Shown here one piece after another: positions 44,800 to 52,060 of a stretch of 52,060 nucleotides of DNA. The DNA is from an uncultured Cytophaga sp. Lineage in GTDB: Bacteria; Bacteroidota; Bacteroidia; Cytophagales; Cytophagaceae. Under the pieces are notes generated by a model. That model searched no databases and was not told the origin of the DNA. It saw nothing but the letters and a program-made list of their open reading frames with translations. The stretch covers positions 1-52,060 of the forward strand of contig NZ_CALMGQ010000147.1 of NCBI RefSeq assembly GCF_937863595.1, given 5' to 3'. A program made the position numbers and the translations under genes. Numbering within the stretch: position 1 is the first letter of the stretch; each line of letters begins with the position of its first letter.

Positions 44800-44826
44800 A
44801 AAAGAGGGGACTGAGTCCCCTCTTTT
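44800..44826 (+). promoter_or_regulatory. Terminator-like hairpin in the rimP leader (possible attenuator)
   Basis: The arms aaaagagggga (44800-44810) and tcccctctttt (44816-44826) pair perfectly; C-G closes further, leaving a tga loop. The stem is followed by a T-rich stretch (tttt gtttctg). It sits between the putative promoter and the rimP ATG at 44849. The upstream gene is divergent, so it cannot be that gene's terminator. I infer an attenuator of the NusA operon, or a leftover terminator. Confidence 0.7.
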
Positions 44827-44848
44827 GTTTCTGTATCAAATCTTATAT

Positions 44849-45349
44849 ATGACAAAACAAGAAGAGGAAATAAACACATACGTATCAAATTTATTACTAG
44901 AAAGAGGTGATCTTTTTTTAGTAGATATAGTGTTTGGAGGAACGGCATCAAGAAGAAAAATCCTAGTTACCCTTGATAAAGACAGTGGCATTTTAATTGA
45001 TGAATGCGGCGAATTTAGTAGAGCATTAGGAAATTTAATTGAAGAAAATGTTTTGTTTGGAGATGCACCTTACGTATTAGAGGTTTCATCGCCTGGTATG
45101 GATAGACCCTTACTAGTTACCAGACAATACAAAAGAAGGATCGGAAACAAATTAAACTTTCTATTAACAGATGGCTCTCAGTTTGAAGCTGTATTGACAC
45201 AAGTTAGTGAAGAAGGTGTTGTTGTTGAGCCTGTTCCTGAAAAAATAAAAAAGAGTAAAAAAGAAACGCCAACGGATTTGGTTATTGAACCAAGAAAATT
45301 GCGTTTCGCTGAAATAAAAAAGTGTAACCTAATTGTATCGTTTAAATAA
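44849..45349 (+). CDS. rimP: Ribosome maturation factor RimP
   Basis: RimP (YlxS) helps 30S subunit assembly. It has 166 residues from Met at 44849 (MTKQEEEINTYVSNLLLERG). The core contains FLVDIVFGGTASRRKILVTLDKDSGILIDECGEFSRALG, then YVLEVSSPGMDRPLL, the strongly conserved RimP motif, and the second SH3-like domain. The open frame reaches back to 44825, but that start lies inside the leader hairpin. It ends in an ATA/GTA-rich tail and is followed by nusA with no gap (TAA then ATG). The rimP-nusA-infB order is the classical bacterial operon. Confidence 0.94.
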   Translation: MTKQEEEINTYVSNLLLERGDLFLVDIVFGGTASRRKILVTLDKDSGILIDECGEFSRALGNLIEENVLFGDAPYVLEVSSPGMDRPLLVTRQYKRRIGNKLNFLLTDGSQFEAVLTQVSEEGVVVEPVPEKIKKSKKETPTDLVIEPRKLRFAEIKKCNLIVSFK

Positions 45350-46606
45350 ATGGATACTTCAACTTTAATAGAATCGTTCGCGGAATTTGCTAAGTTTAAA
45401 AGCATAGACCGCCCTACCATGATGAAAATCGTGGAAGATGTTTTTCGTACCATGATTCGTAAAAAATACGGAACAGATGACAATTTCAACGTTATTATTA
45501 ACGTAGATAAAGGTGATCTTGAAATATGGTGGATGAGAGAAATTGTTTCAGATGATTTTGCTGAAGACAGTTTTGATTATGATCCGAATAAGCATATATC
45601 TTTAACAGACGCACATTTAATCGAAAAAGATTTCGAAGAGGGTGAAGAAGTTGCAACTGAAGTAAAGTTAGATGACTTCGGTAGAAGAATGGTTCAAACT
45701 GCTCGTCAAACGCTTATTCAAAAAGTTAAGGACCTTGAAAAAGACAACCTTTTCCAAAAGTATAAAGATTTAGTTGGTGAAATTATCAATGGCGAAATAT
45801 ATCAAGTATTAAGCAAAGAGGTTTTATTGATTGATGCAGATGGTAATGAATTAGCATTGCCTAAATACGAACAAATTCCGAAAGACCGTTTCCGTAAAGG
45901 CGACAGCGTGCGTGCTATTGTGCACCGTGTTGAAATGCATAACGGAAATCCAAAAATTATTCTTTCCAGAACTTCTCCAAAATTCTTAGAGCGTTTATTC
46001 GAACTAGAAGTTCCAGAGGTTTATGATGGGTTAATTTCTATTCGCAACATTGTTCGTGAACCAGGCGAACGTGCTAAAGTAGCTGTTGAATCTTACGACG
46101 ATCGTATTGATCCAGTAGGTGCTTGCGTAGGTATGAAAGGTTCTCGTATTCACAGCATTGTACGTGAATTGGAAAATGAAAATATTGATGTAATTAATTA
46201 TACAGACAATATCGATTTATTTATTGCGCGTGCTTTAAGTCCTGCAAAAATCAGCAGCCTTAAAGTTGAAGCCGATCAAGGACGTGCATCTGTGTTTTTA
46301 AAACCAGATCAAGTATCTCTTGCTATTGGTAAAGGTGGCCAAAACATCAAACTTGCTAGTAAATTAGTTGGTTTAGAAATTGACGTATTTAGAGAATTAA
46401 CAGGCAATGAAGACAACGAAGATGTTGATTTAACAGAATTTGTTGACGAAATTGAAGATTGGATCTTAGCAGAATTAAAACGCATAGGTCTAGATACCGC
46501 AAAGAGTGTATTAGCTCTTAGCAAAGATGATTTAGTACGTCGTACAGAACTAGAAGAAGAAACTGTTGACGATGTACTTCAAATTCTGAGACAAGAATTT
46601 GAATAA
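45350..46606 (+). CDS. nusA: Transcription termination/antitermination factor NusA
   Basis: NusA binds RNA polymerase and nascent RNA to control pausing, termination and antitermination. The 418-residue protein has the N-terminal domain (LIESFAEFAKFKSIDRPTMM), an S1-type region (GDSVRAIVHRVEMHNGNPKIILSRTSP), KH1 (VGACVGMKGSRIHSIVREL) and KH2 (VSLAIGKGGQNIKLASKLVGLEIDV). It ends in a short helix-hairpin-helix-like acidic tail rather than long acidic repeats. It starts directly after the rimP stop and lies 28 bases before infB. The leader hairpin upstream of rimP is a possible target for feedback by NusA. Confidence 0.97.
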   Translation: MDTSTLIESFAEFAKFKSIDRPTMMKIVEDVFRTMIRKKYGTDDNFNVIINVDKGDLEIWWMREIVSDDFAEDSFDYDPNKHISLTDAHLIEKDFEEGEEVATEVKLDDFGRRMVQTARQTLIQKVKDLEKDNLFQKYKDLVGEIINGEIYQVLSKEVLLIDADGNELALPKYEQIPKDRFRKGDSVRAIVHRVEMHNGNPKIILSRTSPKFLERLFELEVPEVYDGLISIRNIVREPGERAKVAVESYDDRIDPVGACVGMKGSRIHSIVRELENENIDVINYTDNIDLFIARALSPAKISSLKVEADQGRASVFLKPDQVSLAIGKGGQNIKLASKLVGLEIDVFRELTGNEDNEDVDLTEFVDEIEDWILAELKRIGLDTAKSVLALSKDDLVRRTELEEETVDDVLQILRQEFE

Positions 46607-46634
46607 AATAACTATTTGAACAAAAAATTAATAA

Positions 46635-49600
46635 ATGGCTGAAGAAAAAATGATGCGGCTTAGCCAAGTGGCAAGGAAGTTGAATGTCGGAACATCGACG
46701 ATCATCGATCACCTTTCTGCTAAGGGCTACGAGATTGACAACAACCCAAATGCCAAAATTACGGAGGACATGTTTTCTATTCTTTCCAAAGAATATGAAG
46801 CATCTGTGCAAGTAAAAAAAGAGGCAGAGAGCCTTACTATTGGCAAAAAACACATGGGTGATGTTGTGATCAATGCCGATCAAGTGCAAGCTGCACCAGA
46901 GCATGAGGAAGAAGAAGTAATACGGATAGCGAACACAGTAGCTCCTCCGCTAGAAACTCCTATACCTGCTCCAGAAAAACCAGTAGCTACAACTCCTGTA
47001 GAAGCTACTCCTGCTCCAAAAGAGGATCCAATTCCGGTATCTACAATAACACCTGAAGAGCCTAAAACTTCTGAAGACAACAAATCAAATGTTACGCTTC
47101 AAGGATTAAAGGTATTAGGTAAAATTGATTTATCTATAACAGATAAGGATACAAAGAAGCCTGTTCATAAAAGTTCAGAAAAAGGACAACCCGCTGGTAA
47201 ACCTCCTGTTAAAGTAGAAGCCCCTAAAGCTGAAAAGCCTAAAGGACCTAAAGAAGGAGAAGCTCCTAAGAAAGCTTTTGAAAAACCAATTTCGAAAGAC
47301 GGTGGAAAACCAAAAGCTCCTGTTGTAGAAAAACCTGCTGCAGTTGTTCCAGTCAAAGTTGAACCAAAAGTACCTACTCCAGTAGAGCCTATTGCAGTTG
47401 TGGAAGCGAAAGCAGACAAACTACAAGGCTTAACGGTATTGGGAAAAATTCAACTTCCAGAGAAAAAGAAAGAACCTACACGCGTTGCATCTTCGGATGA
47501 AGTTGTAGATAAAAATAAAAATAAACGTAAGCGTAAACGCTTAAACGACGGCCCTAACAGCGGCCCTAGACCAGCAGGTGCCCATCCAGGCGGTCCAAGA
47601 CCAGCAGGTGGAAATCCAAACGGCCCTAGACCGGCAGGTGCTCATCCAGGTGGTCCTAGACCAGCAGGTGCTCATCCAGGCGGACCTAGACCAGCAGGTG
47701 GAGGACCAAATCGCCCAGCGGGCGGAGGTGGACCAAGACCTACTCTTACAAAAGCAAATGAAAAAGGTGAAGTAACTGGAAAACAAATTCAGGATAAAAT
47801 CAAAGCAACCATGGCAAAATTGTCTGGTGGTGGCGGTTCTAGATCTGGACCAGTTAATAGAGCTAAATATCGTAAAGATAAGCGTTCTGCAATGGCCGAT
47901 GCCGAAGAAGAACGTTTGATGAGCGAACAAGAAGATGCTAGAGCATTAAAAGTTGCTGAATTTATTTCAGCAAGTGATTTAGCTTCATTAATGGATGTTA
48001 GCGTTAACGACGTTATCTCTAAATGTATGGCTATGGGTATGTTTGTATCCATCAACCAACGTTTGGATGCAGAAGCAATTACAATTATTGCCGATGAATT
48101 TGGATATGAAGTGAACTTCCAAACTACTGGGGAAGAAGATGACGATGCAAATGAAATCAAAGATGCTCCAGAATCTTTAATTGATCGTGCGCCGATTGTA
48201 ACCATAATGGGTCACGTCGATCACGGTAAAACATCTCTACTCGATTATATTCGTAAATCAAAAGTTGTAGCAGGCGAAGCCGGTGGTATTACACAGCACA
48301 TTGGTGCGTACAATGTAGTTACCGATTCTGGCAAACCGATTACGTTCTTAGATACACCAGGTCACGAAGCCTTTACGGCGATGCGTGCACGTGGTGCAAA
48401 AATAACAGATATTGTAATTATTGTGGTAGCTGCCGATGACTCGGTAATGCCTCAAACAAAAGAAGCAATCAATCACGCACGTGTTGCAGGTGTTCCAATT
48501 ATTATTGCAATCAATAAAGTTGATAAACCGCACGCGAATCCGGATAAAATCAAAGAAGAACTTTCGAAAGAAAACATCTTAGTTGAAGATTGGGGTGGTA
48601 AATACCAATGCCAATTAATTTCTGCAAAAGCAGGAACGGGTATTAGTGAATTGCTTGATAAAGTATTGCTTGAAGCAGAAATGCTTGAATTAAAAGCAAA
48701 TCCTGATAAACGTGCCGTTGGTGCTGTTATTGAAGCGTCGCTTGATAAAGGTAGAGGTTATGTAACCAACGTATTGGTTGAATCTGGAACACTACGTGTT
48801 GGAGATATCATTTTAGCAGGTGCACACTTCGGTCGTGTAAAAGCAATGGTTGACCATACAGGTAAAAAATTAAAAGAAGCGGGTCCTTCCATGCCATTAC
48901 AGGTATTAGGTCTGAACGGTGCACCACAAGCGGGTGACAAGTTCCAGATTATGGAAACGGAACGTGAAGCGAGAGAAATTTCTTCTAGACGTGAACAATT
49001 ATTACGTGAACAAAGTATCCGTACTAAGAAACACATTACATTGGATGAAATTGGTCGTCGTTTGGCAATTGGTAACTTCAAAGAATTGAACATCATCGTT
49101 AAAGCCGATGTGGATGGTTCAGTAGAAGCCTTGTCTGATTCATTATTAAAATTATCTACCGAGGAAATTCAAATCCGTATCCTTCACAAAGGTGTGGGCC
49201 AAATTTCTGAATCTGATATCTTATTAGCTTCTGCATCCGATGCAATTATTGTTGCCTTCCAAGTACGTCCATCTAGTAGTGCACGTAAATTAGCAGAGCA
49301 AGAACAAATTGAAATTCGTTTGTACTCTATTATCTACGATGCAATCAACGAAGTAAAAGATGCAATGGAAGGTATGCTTGAACCTAAATTGGTTGAAGTT
49401 ATCCATGGTACTGTTGATGTTCGTGATGTGTTCAAAATCACGAAGGTTGGTACAGTAGCTGGTTCTTATGTAACAGAAGGTTTCCTTAAACGTAACCACA
49501 GAGTTCGTTTGATACGTGACGGTATTGTTATGTACACAGGTTCTGTAAGTGCATTGAAACGTTTCAAAGACGATGTTTCTGAAGTGAAAACAAACTACGA

Positions 49601-49691
49601 ATGTGGTATTAGCTTAAAAGGTTATAACGATATTCAAGTAGGTGATCAGATTGAAGCATTCGAAGAAAAAGAAGTGAAGCGTACGCTATAA
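46635..49691 (+). CDS. infB: Translation initiation factor IF-2
   Basis: IF-2 is the GTPase that brings initiator tRNA to the ribosome. The 1018-residue protein has an IF2_N domain at residues 3-53 ([20 protein letters not shown]), then a long low-complexity linker up to about residue 400 that is rich in Pro, Ala, Lys and Glu. The linker includes five 10-residue repeats of GPRPAG type (residues 310-359). The G domain starts with [14 protein letters not shown] (P-loop near residues 526-533), [15 protein letters not shown] and [11 protein letters not shown]2 domain II and the C-terminal domains follow. It ends the operon at a strong terminator. Confidence 0.97.
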   Translation: MAEEKMMRLSQVARKLNVGTSTIIDHLSAKGYEIDNNPNAKITEDMFSILSKEYEASVQVKKEAESLTIGKKHMGDVVINADQVQAAPEHEEEEVIRIANTVAPPLETPIPAPEKPVATTPVEATPAPKEDPIPVSTITPEEPKTSEDNKSNVTLQGLKVLGKIDLSITDKDTKKPVHKSSEKGQPAGKPPVKVEAPKAEKPKGPKEGEAPKKAFEKPISKDGGKPKAPVVEKPAAVVPVKVEPKVPTPVEPIAVVEAKADKLQGLTVLGKIQLPEKKKEPTRVASSDEVVDKNKNKRKRKRLNDGPNSGPRPAGAHPGGPRPAGGNPNGPRPAGAHPGGPRPAGAHPGGPRPAGGGPNRPAGGGGPRPTLTKANEKGEVTGKQIQDKIKATMAKLSGGGGSRSGPVNRAKYRKDKRSAMADAEEERLMSEQEDARALKVAEFISASDLASLMDVSVNDVISKCMAMGMFVSINQRLDAEAITIIADEFGYEVNFQTTGEEDDDANEIKDAPESLIDRAPIVTIMGHVDHGKTSLLDYIRKSKVVAGEAGGITQHIGAYNVVTDSGKPITFLDTPGHEAFTAMRARGAKITDIVIIVVAADDSVMPQTKEAINHARVAGVPIIIAINKVDKPHANPDKIKEELSKENILVEDWGGKYQCQLISAKAGTGISELLDKVLLEAEMLELKANPDKRAVGAVIEASLDKGRGYVTNVLVESGTLRVGDIILAGAHFGRVKAMVDHTGKKLKEAGPSMPLQVLGLNGAPQAGDKFQIMETEREAREISSRREQLLREQSIRTKKHITLDEIGRRLAIGNFKELNIIVKADVDGSVEALSDSLLKLSTEEIQIRILHKGVGQISESDILLASASDAIIVAFQVRPSSSARKLAEQEQIEIRLYSIIYDAINEVKDAMEGMLEPKLVEVIHGTVDVRDVFKITKVGTVAGSYVTEGFLKRNHRVRLIRDGIVMYTGSVSALKRFKDDVSEVKTNYECGISLKGYNDIQVGDQIEAFEEKEVKRTL
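47562..47711 (+). repeat. Five 30-bp in-frame repeats in infB
   Basis: Five consecutive 30-base units encode [14 protein letters not shown] decapeptides (residues 310-359 of IF-2). Variants are [10 protein letters not shown] and [10 protein letters not shown]. Units differ mostly at third codon positions, so they are maintained as protein repeats and not as a fresh DNA expansion. Confidence 0.9.
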
Positions 49692-49714
49692 TTCACACAT
49701 AGATTAACATATTG

Positions 49715-49751
49715 AAAGAGAGTCATGCAAATTGTGTGACTCTCTTTTTTT
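49715..49751 (+). terminator. Intrinsic terminator after infB
   Basis: The stem aaagagagtca (49715-49725) with tgactctcttt (49737-49747) is perfect over 11 bp, has an 11-base loop and ends in a T-run. It closes the rimP-nusA-infB transcript. Confidence 0.92.
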
Positions 49752-49905
49752 GCTCTCTATTGGTCTTTGCCTCCATTGTCTGAACCACTGATTAAGCTGA
49801 TTTATGTGATGGAGAATGATTAATACCAATTATAAATAATATATAGTCCAATATTTTAATTATTGTTTTATTTTGTTTATAATTGGACTATATAATAAAT
49901 ATACA

Positions 49906-50424
49906 ATGGCTAAACCACTTGAAATCCATATCAAAGAAAGTATTTCTGAACTTCGTATTCTTCAGCGTAAGCATGGTGAGTTAATTGCTAAACGACTATT
50001 AATGTTGATTGAGATAAAGAGACACGAGTCTACAGGTATTTCCAAAAGAGACTTATCCTTAATTACTGGGATCAATCATAATAGTATTGTAAAATGGCGT
50101 AAATTATATAATAGCCACGGTATTGCCCCCTTGTTGACTCATGGTAGAGTTGGGGGTTTTAAAAAGAGCGTATTTACCAAACAAGAACATTTAAAAATTG
50201 AAAAGAAATTAAATGACCCTAAAAATAGTATTCGAGGGTATATAGAATTGTTAGCTTGGGTAACAGTAAATTTTTCAAAAGAGATCAAATACATAACATT
50301 GTTAAAATATACAGAACGTCATTTCGGAACTAAAATTAAAGTAGCCAGAAAAAGCCATGTTAAAAAGGACGAATCAGCTATAGCGACTTTTAAAAAAACT
50401 TCGGGAAAAAATGTCAAGAAATAG
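49906..50424 (+). CDS. IS630 transposase, OrfA (helix-turn-helix part)
   Basis: 172 residues from Met at 49906; the longer frame from 49873 begins MFIIGLYNKYTMAKPL, and the internal Met is more likely. The N-terminus carries two helix-turn-helix segments: LIAKRLLMLIEIKRHESTG with GISKRDLSLITGINHNSIVKWRKLY, then a winged-helix-like QEHLKIEKKLNDPKNSIRGY. It ends KKTSGKNVKK at a TAG. The DDE catalytic part lies in the -1 frame just after. Slippery sequences GGGAAAA (50403-50409) and AAAAAAT (50406-50412) sit near the end of OrfA in the X-XXY-YYZ register. Confidence 0.87.
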   Translation: MAKPLEIHIKESISELRILQRKHGELIAKRLLMLIEIKRHESTGISKRDLSLITGINHNSIVKWRKLYNSHGIAPLLTHGRVGGFKKSVFTKQEHLKIEKKLNDPKNSIRGYIELLAWVTVNFSKEIKYITLLKYTERHFGTKIKVARKSHVKKDESAIATFKKTSGKNVKK

Positions 50425-50972
50425 CCCTACTCTCAGATATTCAATACACTAGTATAAACCTATATTTTCAAGATGAAAGTAGATTTGGATTATTTACTAG
50501 AAACGGGAAGGCATTAACGGCAAAAGGTATAAAACCCATTTGCCCATTCCATCAAGTTTTTAAATCAATATATTTATTTGGAGCTTTTTCTCCAATCAAT
50601 GGAGATCGGTTCTTATTAGAAATGCCAAATTGTGATGCCGCTAATTTTCAATTATTTCTTAACGAATTCGCAGAGCAAAATCCTAAGGAGTTCAAAATTA
50701 TTGTTTTAGATAATGGAGCTTTTCATAAAGCAAAAACATTAGTTATTCCTCAAAATATAAGCCTAATCTTCTTACCCCCATATAGTCCAGAATTAAATCC
50801 AGCTGAAAATATTTGGGCTAGATATAAAAGACAATTCTCTAATAAGCTGCATACAACCTTAGATGAGGTAAGTGAATTTATTACAAACGAAACCAATATG
50901 TTAACTGACCAAATGATTAAAAGCACATGCGCTTTCAAATATATATTTGCTGATGGAATTTGGACTATGTAA
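50412..50972 (+). CDS. IS630 transposase, OrfB (DDE catalytic part, -1 frame)
   Basis: The -1 frame is open from the slippery site to the stop at 50972. The catalytic residues are Asp in NLYFQDESRFGLFTRNG, Asp in IIVLDNGAFHKAK and Glu in PPYSPELNPAENIWARYK. There is an internal ATG at 50622, but a protein from it would lack the first Asp, so an OrfA-OrfB fusion of about 355 residues made by -1 ribosomal frameshifting is the sensible active form; that is the normal size for IS630 transposases. The start given marks the frame just after the slip site. Confidence 0.85.
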   Translation, partial: CQEIALLSDIQYTSINLYFQDESRFGLFTRNGKALTAKGIKPICPFHQVFKSIYLFGAFSPINGDRFLLEMPNCDAANFQLFLNEFAEQNPKEFKIIVLDNGAFHKAKTLVIPQNISLIFLPPYSPELNPAENIWARYKRQFSNKLHTTLDEVSEFITNETNMLTDQMIKSTCAFKYIFADGIWTM

Positions 50973-50986
50973 TATTTATAATTGGT

Positions 50987-51869
50987 ATTATATAATAGCC
51001 ACGGTATTGCCCCCTTGTTGACTCATGGTAGAGTTGGGGGTTTTAAAAAGAGCGTATTTACCAAACAAGAACATTTAAAAATTGAAAAGAAATTAAATGA
51101 CCCTAAAAATAGTATTCGAGGGTATATAGAATTGTTAGCTTGGGTAACAGTAAATTTTTCAAAAGAGATCAAATACATAACATTGTTAAAATATACAGAA
51201 CGTCATTTCGGAACTAAAATTAAAGTAGCCAGAAAAAGCCATGTTAAAAAGGACGAATCAGCTATAGCGACTTTTAAAAAAACTTCGGGAAAAAATGTCA
51301 AGAAATAGCCCTACTCTCAGATATTCAATACACTAGTATAAACCTATATTTTCAAGATGAAAGTAGATTTGGATTATTTACTAGAAACGGGAAGGCATTA
51401 ACGGCAAAAGGTATAAAACCCATTTGCCCATTCCATCAAGTTTTTAAATCAATATATTTATTTGGAGCTTTTTCTCCAATCAATGGAGATCGGTTCTTAT
51501 TAGAAATGCCAAATTGTGATGCCGCTAATTTTCAATTATTTCTTAACGAATTCGCAGAGCAAAATCCTAAGGAGTTCAAAATTATTGTTTTAGATAATGG
51601 AGCTTTTCATAAAGCAAAAACATTAGTTATTCCTCAAAATATAAGCCTAATCTTCTTACCCCCATATAGTCCAGAATTAAATCCAGCTGAAAATATTTGG
51701 GCTAGATATAAAAGACAATTCTCTAATAAGCTGCATACAACCTTAGATGAGGTAAGTGAATTTATTACAAACGAAACCAATATGTTAACTGACCAAATGA
51801 TTAAAAGCACATGCGCTTTCAAATATATATTTGCTGATGGAATTTGGACTATGTAATATTTATAATTGG
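50987..51869 (+). mobile_element. Partial IS630 copy, tandem duplicate lacking the left end
   Basis: From 50987 the sequence repeats 50103 onward at an offset of 884 bases; the translated segments are identical, and I saw no difference by eye. It keeps the right end (51844-51869) and the TA at 51870-51871, but lacks the left end, the transposase start and about the first 66 codons. It cannot transpose by itself. The unit looks like a direct head-to-tail duplication of 50103-50986. Confidence 0.88.
50989..51856 (+). pseudogene. 5'-truncated IS630 transposase, duplicate copy
   Basis: The reading frame resumes at LYNSHGIAPLLTHGRVGGF, in phase with OrfA, and ends at 51308 with the same KKTSGKNVKK. 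The -1 frame with the DDE residues then runs to 51856, and its product from the internal ATG at 51506 (116 residues) is identical to the first copy. The N-terminal DNA-binding segment is missing. A TTG in the right end of copy 1 could start translation of 108 residues, but I regard this as chance. Confidence 0.85.
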
Positions 51870-51931
51870 TATAAACAAATTGCCTACATCTTATTTTTTA
51901 GTATCTTGAATAAATAATTTGAATAAATCCA

Positions 51932-52060
51932 ATGACCGCCTTATATATAATTGTTGTTTTAGCCGTTTTAATGATGCTTACAAAGTATCTGTCGGGTAGC
52001 GCACGTAAAGGTCTTCCCTCAGAGAATGGGGGCTTTAAAATACGCGGTAAGAGGAAGTGG
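51932..52060 (+). CDS. Small membrane-anchored protein, N-terminal part
   Basis: The ATG at 51932 opens 43 codons that run off the window end. The N-terminus is one hydrophobic helix (MTALYIIVVLAVLMMLTKYL), then a basic soluble start, SGSARKGLPSENGGFKIRGK. It may be a single-pass membrane protein with a cytoplasmic domain. TAATTTG-like sequence lies about 15 bases before the ATG. The IS630 array sits just upstream, so transcription from the IS could reach it. I do not recognise the family. Confidence 0.5.
   Translation, partial: MTALYIIVVLAVLMMLTKYLSGSARKGLPSENGGFKIRGKRKW

Larger units (their letters stand above)
49826..50985 (+). mobile_element. IS630-family insertion sequence, complete copy
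   Basis: The 1160-base element is bounded by 26-base inverted ends (49826-49851 and 50960-50985) that match at 24 of 26 positions, starting CCAATTATAAAT. TA dinucleotides stand on both sides (49824-49825 and 50986-50987), the target duplication of the IS630 family. The left end holds a further inverted copy of subterminal sequence (tatatagtccaat at 49840-49852, attggactatata at 49882-49894), placed just before the transposase start. The element encodes a transposase split between two frames. A partial direct duplicate follows at once. Confidence 0.9.

Noticed and set aside
47562..47775. Regular 30-base repeats resembling a CRISPR-like or minisatellite array
   Set aside because: They are in frame within infB, have no variable spacers, and encode GPRPAG decapeptides; an overlapping 65-residue ORF in another frame is a shadow.
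49986..50985. Reading the partial second IS630 copy as an older IS invaded by a newer one
   Set aside because: An insertion at TA would need TA before the duplicated internal sequence, but the internal copy has AA there, and the missing 5' part is not found on the left side; a simple tandem duplication explains the data better.
50982..51003. TTG start for the truncated second transposase copy
   Set aside because: It arises at the duplication junction inside the copy 1 right end and lacks the DNA-binding N-terminus; treated as chance.

Overview
The window is AT-rich DNA of a Bacteroidota bacterium, most likely a Cytophaga-like member of the Cytophagales (inference). The evidence is Bacteroidota-type promoters (TAnnTTTG at -7, often with TTG about 20 bases upstream), phylum-typical families (DUF4421, DUF6089, DUF6929-like), the rpsU-xerC-hpf and uppS-bamA-ompH-ompH gene orders, and signal peptides followed by glutamine.

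Layout. 1-2190 (minus): ridA, gltX and the start of a small conserved protein. 2440-6255: an outer-membrane DUF4421 protein, a repeat-rich spacer with a possible small non-autonomous mobile element, then two tandem paralogous lipoproteins with a short collagen-like motif. 6256-10321: a LOG-family protein facing a three-gene kynurenine cassette (haaO-kynU-kmo) that leads to quinolinate and NAD. 10628-13681: three tandem paralogous lipoproteins, followed by a DUF6929-like protein and a small membrane protein. 15481-17806: rsmI, pterin dehydratase and a THUMP-like methyltransferase. 17803-23576 (minus): a nucleotide-sugar operon (ugd, uxs, a TviB/WecC-type dehydrogenase, rmlB, rmlA) for surface polysaccharide precursors. 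23708-26648: a truncated receiver-like protein, an acyl-CoA dehydrogenase, and rpsU-xerC-hpf. 26710-30293 (minus): metK, a second RsmI-like methylase, an alpha/beta hydrolase and pdxJ. 30357-40116 (plus): yqeY, cvpA, a hydrolase, a CBS protein, nadK, two DUF6089 proteins, uppS, bamA and two ompH genes, an envelope-building cluster. 40160-44610: an LD-carboxypeptidase convergent with a lipoprotein glutaminyl cyclase, cysS and a membrane-anchored EEP phosphatase. 44849-49691: rimP-nusA-infB behind a hairpin-containing leader. 49826-51869: an IS630-family element whose 3' three quarters is repeated head-to-tail. The window ends in the start of a small membrane protein.

The genes are mostly core metabolism, translation and envelope biogenesis. 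The points most worth a second look are: six signal-peptidase I substrates, all with Gln at the predicted mature N-terminus, in the same window as a glutaminyl cyclase; a terminator-like hairpin between the putative promoter and rimP; a hairpin abutting the xerC start codon; a 15-bp-TIR, 4-bp-TSD element in the 3.5-4.2 kb spacer; long intergenic TTCCAAA-type hairpins; and the tandem IS630 duplication with a probable -1 frameshift transposase. I do not see a clearly new multi-gene defence or metabolic system. The two lipoprotein families are the least explained protein-coding content.
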